From assembly GCA_015501075.1 (NCBI GenBank), contig JADNYJ010000004.1, positions 248,001-312,000 on the forward strand: a DNA stretch of 64,000 nucleotides, in the 5' to 3' direction. Under the pieces are notes generated by a model, which had not been told where the DNA came from, searched no databases, and worked only from the letters and a program-made list of their open reading frames with translations. Position numbers and translations under genes: made by a program. Source of the stretch: Gymnopilus junonius (taxonomy: Eukaryota > Basidiomycota > Agaricomycetes > Agaricales > Galerinaceae). This document shows positions 59,653 to 64,000 of this stretch, in pieces (position 1 is the stretch's first letter; each line of letters opens with the position of its first letter).

Positions 59653-61364
59653 ATGGTTTCCAGAAGTGGTCGAACTCGTCTCTCCAAGACGATCAAGATG
59701 GTGCTATCCGAGTCAACGCCCTCTCTCTCTGACCTTCCGCCTGACATTTTGCTGTACATTCTCCAATTCTGTGACCTGCTCACTCATGTCAATTTGGTAA
59801 CGGTGAGATATTTGTGAAAAATCAGATATTTTGGCAGATCGTTATTCACGCATATCTATCTAGGTCTGCATAACTTTCAACGTTCTGTCGCAACAACGGG
59901 GATACTGGATAAACGCTCTGCGAAATGCTCGTTTGAATCGACCCATAGCATGTCCTTTACGGGAGGATCTACTCAAGCACGACCTGCAAAGCTTGAAACG
60001 GATCACCTTTCATACTCTTCGACTCGAACGCAACTGGTCTTCACCAGAGCCACAAGTCCATGGGCCTATCAAGGCGGTGATGCTGGGTTTACCAGTTCTT
60101 GATGTTATTTTTCAGGTGCCGGGAACTGCTCTATATGTTTTGCATTCGCGCTCCACTGGGACAATTGCGGCATGGGATATCGATTTGGGGAGACGAGTAA
60201 CCCCTGAAATCCGTATCTCCAGGAGGGTGCTGGATGTGTCGCCAGGACAGGACGAACTTGGCAAGTTCTCAATGGGCCTTCTTACCTCGGGAGCGCCGTA
60301 AGTGCTGTTGGACTTATTGTATCAAACGGGAAGAGCTCATCAGCAGATATAGAAATAATGAGTTGTTGGTCATTTGTTTGGAGTATGGGAAGGCAGATGT
60401 TAATCTCTCAGTCATTTTGCGGTATACATTGAAGCCCAATATGTTCAACTGGGCGGTGTTCATGACGACGGGTTATGTTGGTGTTCTCCAGTGTAGATTC
60501 GAAGAGATCATAAACGGGGAGGGGACCACGGTTGACATTGTTGCTCTGAATTTATCAAGCAAAAACGCAACCACTATCCAAACAGACATTCCGAGGGAGG
60601 TAAGCTTGTTTGCCAGTGCGTTCCGTTGCTCAGTATGTATCTTAAATTTCTACTGTCAACAGATGTTTGCTCACAACGAGGGTCAGTCAGGGACATCCAT
60701 ATCCAACAGGGATTTATTCATCTTGGTAGAATGGAAGGACGAATCACATCTTTTTCGCTGTCCAAAGAAATACCTTCCACATGACGACAACCCAGACTGT
60801 CCTTCGACTTCCTCCCTCAAATGCCTTAATCCTTCTTTCTCGCATAAGTGGACGCATCCGGGCGTGGCCGAATACACCGATACGGAAGGTGCATTGTCTG
60901 CTGATGAATTCTATGGCGTACCGGCAGTCTCGCTGCATAGGATAACGGCACCTAGGCTCGACTCTGAAGGAGACGTAGAACCTGATCTGACCCATAAAAT
61001 CCAGATAAGATTTTGGACGAAGCCTGAGCCGGATCCTGGAAATGAGAAATCACCTCCGCATTTAATACCTCGCCACTCTGTCAATATCCCTGGATTGCTG
61101 CAGGACTCACCCGATTCGTCGTGGCAGCTGATGCTTCTGCCTCATTCAGGCAGAAAAGTCCTCCTGGTTGTCTATTACGAATCTGAGATCTGCCTGAAGC
61201 TGATCCATTTCGACCCGGAGGAAGGTATATCATTTGTTCAACAGGTAACGCTTCCCCCATTCATCAACGTAGAAGAGGTATATGGGCTGTCTTTGGATGA
61301 TCATTTGGGTGTCATATCCTTGCTCGACACGAAAGGTGTTTTATATGCCATTCCTTATGCCTAA
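59653..61364 (+). CDS. F-box protein with beta-propeller-like body (513 aa)
   Basis: Exons 59653-59802, 59864-60297, 60344-60599, 60663-61364; introns 61, 46 and 63 nt; total 1,542 nt. The F-box is LSDLPPDILLYILQFCDLLT then HVNLVTVCITFNVLSQQRGY. The rest has no leucine-rich repeats; strand-rich segments such as TALYVLHSRSTGTIAAWDID and VNIPGLLQDSPDSSWQLMLL suggest a propeller-like fold, as in other basidiomycete F-box proteins of this length. The intron at 60600-60662 has an open frame and could be retained (adding VSLFASAFR...). Confidence 0.82.
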
Positions 61365-61814
61365 GTAGGGAACGTCTTTACAGGAAAGGAATGAATGTAT
61401 TACTGCGGAGGTGCCAAATCCTGGAACAATCGGACGGAGACAATTGTACTATGTATATCTATTCTATCAGATAGATTGATACCCTATAAGTTATCCCATA
61501 ATCCGTTTAGATGCATTTCAATAGATTAGACATCTCAATAAACCGCAGTACTTGGGCAGTTCTCCTGCTCCTGGTCTCTCAGGACAACGGCCCGAAGCGT
61601 CCAAGGAACATAACACTGTAGTGTTGCGCTGCACAAAGATCTGAGAAGACATGCACCTCGGGGGTTTCTCATCGGCGTAAATGCTTTCAATAAATACAAG
61701 GCTACGAGGGCCTACCAAGGGAGCAATATTAAGAAAGTTCGATGGAAAAAAGAGTGATCATGATATCGCACCTTTATCAAAGAGGTGGATGAGATGTGGC
61801 GCAGTAATCCGTCG
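61365..61814. other. Intergenic between convergent genes
   Basis: Tail-to-tail spacer between the F-box gene and dynactin p25. No gene seen. Confidence 0.5.
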
Positions 61815-62596
61815 TCAACGATCAAGGGGTTGGAACCGAGTATAATATTGTTTGGTTTGCGCTTCAACCATTTCTTGTGTAGATTCTGGCAAATCCTCAA
61901 CAAAGCGACCTGTACATTCGTCTATATTTGCAATGGAAGAGACATAGTGGACAAAACCCGCCTGGAGATCCAGAAAAGAGCGATAAAGCAGGGACTACAG
62001 TGTTTGGTGGAATTATTGTATTGTCCGCAATCCTTGCACAGTCCTTTATTATTGTAAATTTTCCCTGTAAATGCATGTCATAAGGATCTCAATCAAAGCA
62101 GCAAAATCTTGCAACCTACAATTACACAATTCTTCCCTATCTCGACATGATTTCCAATTTGTGCCGCTTCGACGACACTATTGGCACCAATGTGAACGTG
62201 GTCACCAATCTTCATGGGGTAATAATTGAAATTTCCTCGATACGTCTTATAAGGCGGCCTGTCGCTAAGGGTCACTGACAGGCTATGCTGAATGTATAAC
62301 AGACGCTGCTTACCTCATTACGCAACCTTCTCCAACCAGACAGTATCGTCCTAGCGAGATGACTACAGCATGTCCAGGGCCTGTACGACGCAAGTCACCA
62401 CGAATGATAGCCCCACTGGAAATGATCGTTTTTCCACCGAGGATAATGTTCTGTGGACCTGCAATGGTAGCCCGACGCGATACTTTATTGCCTGTGTCCT
62501 AGTGGGGTAGCATCAGGGTGTCGCGCAACATGGTCATTCTAAAACGCGTACTGTTTCGATGAATTCCGCCTTTGAATAGTAGATAGGAGGTTCCAT
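61815..62596 (-). CDS. DCTN5: Dynactin subunit 5 (p25)
   Basis: Left-handed beta-helix protein of the dynactin pointed-end complex, needed for dynein-driven cargo such as early endosomes. Exons 62596-62552, 62498-62314, 62258-62120, 62064-61962, 61909-61815; 567 nt, 188 aa. Hexapeptide-type sequence: [96 protein letters not shown]-terminus [20 protein letters not shown]. The last intron can be read with a GC donor at 61961 (best family fit, [10 protein letters not shown]) or a GT donor 9 nt further on, which adds three residues; both keep frame. Confidence 0.93.
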
Positions 62597-62753
62597 GTCA
62601 GAGGAGTTGAAGGCGTATTGCAGAGTCAGACTTGATTTGGAAATACCTTCCTTGCTTGGACCTTTTCAATCACCGACACCTTGCCGATGGCCGAACGCAA
62701 ACGCAGCCTCCAACCGTCAACCGTGACGCGACGCGAAACAGGTCGACACCAAA
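62597..62753. promoter_or_regulatory. Bidirectional promoter, dynactin p25 / TMEM70-like
   Basis: 157 bp between divergent start codons, so a compact shared promoter is required. No TATA box evident. Confidence 0.5.
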
Positions 62754-63672
62754 ATGCTCTCTCCCCTTCAGCTCGCTAGTGCTAGGGCTGCCCTTTACGG
62801 ATGCGCTCAAAGCCCTGGATTTTCAAAGGCATTAACGATCACATCTCCTCGTTTAACGTTCCGCAGCAACACTCAGTCCAAATCAACACGACATTTTTAC
62901 ACTTCTACTTCCCGGCGCCAAGAAGAATCTCAAAAAAGCGGTCCAGATTCAAAATCCTGCCGCCATGTTAAAGAAGATCCCTACGTATACCAAGGTCCCT
63001 TGACAGCAGCTTTTCGACGTTTGAAGATATTTTCTCTTGGCTCTTTTGGTCTGGCTACGACATTGTCGCCTTTCATTCTAATGATCCAGTCAAACCTTCC
63101 TATGAACGCTCGTTTGGCTCTTGCATCAATTGCATTAGGCACCTCAGGCCTTAGCACGGGTTTGGTGGCTTGGTGCGCAAAGCCCTATGTCACCACTATG
63201 CACCGCTTCCGTCCGGACGAAATGGGCAGCGCGGAGGAAGTTGAATTAACTACGTACACTTTGACACTCCGACCAAGGATTACAAAGGTGCGGGTTTTCA
63301 TGCACGCGATACCTTTCGGAATGACTAACTATTTTAATTTGTGAAGGTCTATGATCCATCGTTCTTAATCGAGACCAGAAGGCCTTTAGCCAAGTGGGAA
63401 TTAGCAGATCGAATTGCCCTCACACAGAATAGAACTGACGCAGTGGGTACAAACGTACATCCTGCTCCAGGACAGGAAGAGACTGTTGCCGAAACAAGAG
63501 ATTCGAAAGGTGAAATCGTTGGAAGGTGGGTAGTCAAGTGGGAAGAAGGAGGTGTAGGCATTTGTCATGAAGTGGGCCACATAGTTCGGTGAGTGAAATT
63601 CATTCTCAATATTTGGCTAGTCATGACAGGGCACCTAGATATTTTAATGTTCATGAAGAACTTCTGCAATAA
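62754..63672 (+). CDS. TMEM70-like mitochondrial membrane protein (269 aa)
   Basis: Exons 62754-63287, 63347-63588, 63639-63672; introns 59 and 50 nt; 810 nt. The N-terminus is a long Ser/Arg/Thr-rich presequence (about 70 residues). Then VYQGPLTAAFRRLKIFSLGS, a hydrophobic hairpin (FGLATTLSPFILMIQ ... LALASIALGTSGLSTGLVAW) and PYVTTMHRFRPDEM, the two-helix layout of TMEM70-type proteins, which in animals help assemble ATP synthase and complex I. A soluble C-terminal domain follows, ending RYFNVHEELLQ. Family assignment rests on layout and the LK-FS and hairpin features, so it is moderate. Confidence 0.66.
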
Positions 63673-64000
63673 GACCTCACTTCAGATGCTTACTTTGACT
63701 TTACAATATTGTCATCCTCGTTAATTATCATAAACCCCCGAAGTTTTTTATTGTCGTCCTTGGCGCTACCTTGATAATCTTCGAATGCAAATTCGTGAGT
63801 TTCCGGTTTCTTGGTATTACATGAAGCTCTCTTCTTGGTTCTCTTCATTTCCCATCTTCTTTATTCCCCGACTGCAATGTCGTGCGCAATTACTCTGGAT
63901 TCTCCGCACTCCATATGGGTAGTCGGAACCGCATTCGCTCAATAATCATGTTCTGAAAATGCAATTCTCTATTATTTTGAATTGATTATTTGAACTTCAC
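63673..64000. other. Window end, no gene seen
   Basis: AT-rich flank after the TMEM70-like gene. No exon supported. Confidence 0.5.

Overview
This window looks like nuclear chromosomal DNA of a basidiomycete, most likely an agaricomycete mushroom. Genes are split by many introns of about 45-110 nt, mostly GT-AG and often preceded by a CTGAC/CTAAC branch signal. Protein types point the same way: a DUF6533 membrane protein, several F-box/leucine-rich proteins, a cupredoxin-like GPI-anchored protein, and a large HSL-type hydrolase. I see no rRNA, tRNA, CRISPR array, operon or intact transposon. Exon models were made by hand from splice sites and family motifs. Where I summed exon lengths, the total was a multiple of three.

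0-12 kb: a partial Dal5-type MFS transporter (-), NMN adenylyltransferase (-), a BRCT-containing family X DNA polymerase (+), glutaryl-CoA dehydrogenase (-), ribosomal protein eL33 (-) and an Impact-domain protein (+). Divergent pairs share short promoters.

12-25 kb: an accessory-looking block made of three diverged tandem copies of a roughly 4 kb unit. Each unit carries, on the minus strand, a four-exon gene for a 149-159 aa protein I cannot place in any family. Exon 2 is exactly 84 nt in all three, all introns are phase 0, and length differences are whole codons. Each unit also has a conserved promoter, a conserved TGAGTCA/CACGTCA element, and a plus-strand segment with a conserved 46-47 nt intron and a small ORF that is intact in two copies. 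This is the best candidate for something undescribed.

26-34 kb: a predicted mitochondrial orphan (-), an FMP10/MRX11-like mitochondrial membrane protein (+), an NFKBIL1-like J-type protein (+) and a CSC1/OSCA-type channel (+). 34-43 kb: two F-box genes (-), a cupredoxin-like cell-surface protein (-), unassigned fragments and a DUF6533 protein (+). 43-64 kb: TRAPPC11 (+), a serine/proline-rich orphan (+), omega-class GST (+), a large alpha/beta-hydrolase (+), a stand-alone ACAD10/11-type kinase-fold protein (-), mitochondrial Hsp70 (+), an F-box protein (+), dynactin p25 (-) and a TMEM70-like mitochondrial protein (+).

The single-copy genes are ordinary housekeeping functions (NAD synthesis, DNA repair, lysine/tryptophan catabolism, translation, vesicle tethering, mitochondrial import), with no shared pathway evident. 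A few conserved exons (glutaryl-CoA dehydrogenase, CSC1) appear to be off by one base; these are reported as possible assembly errors or real lesions.
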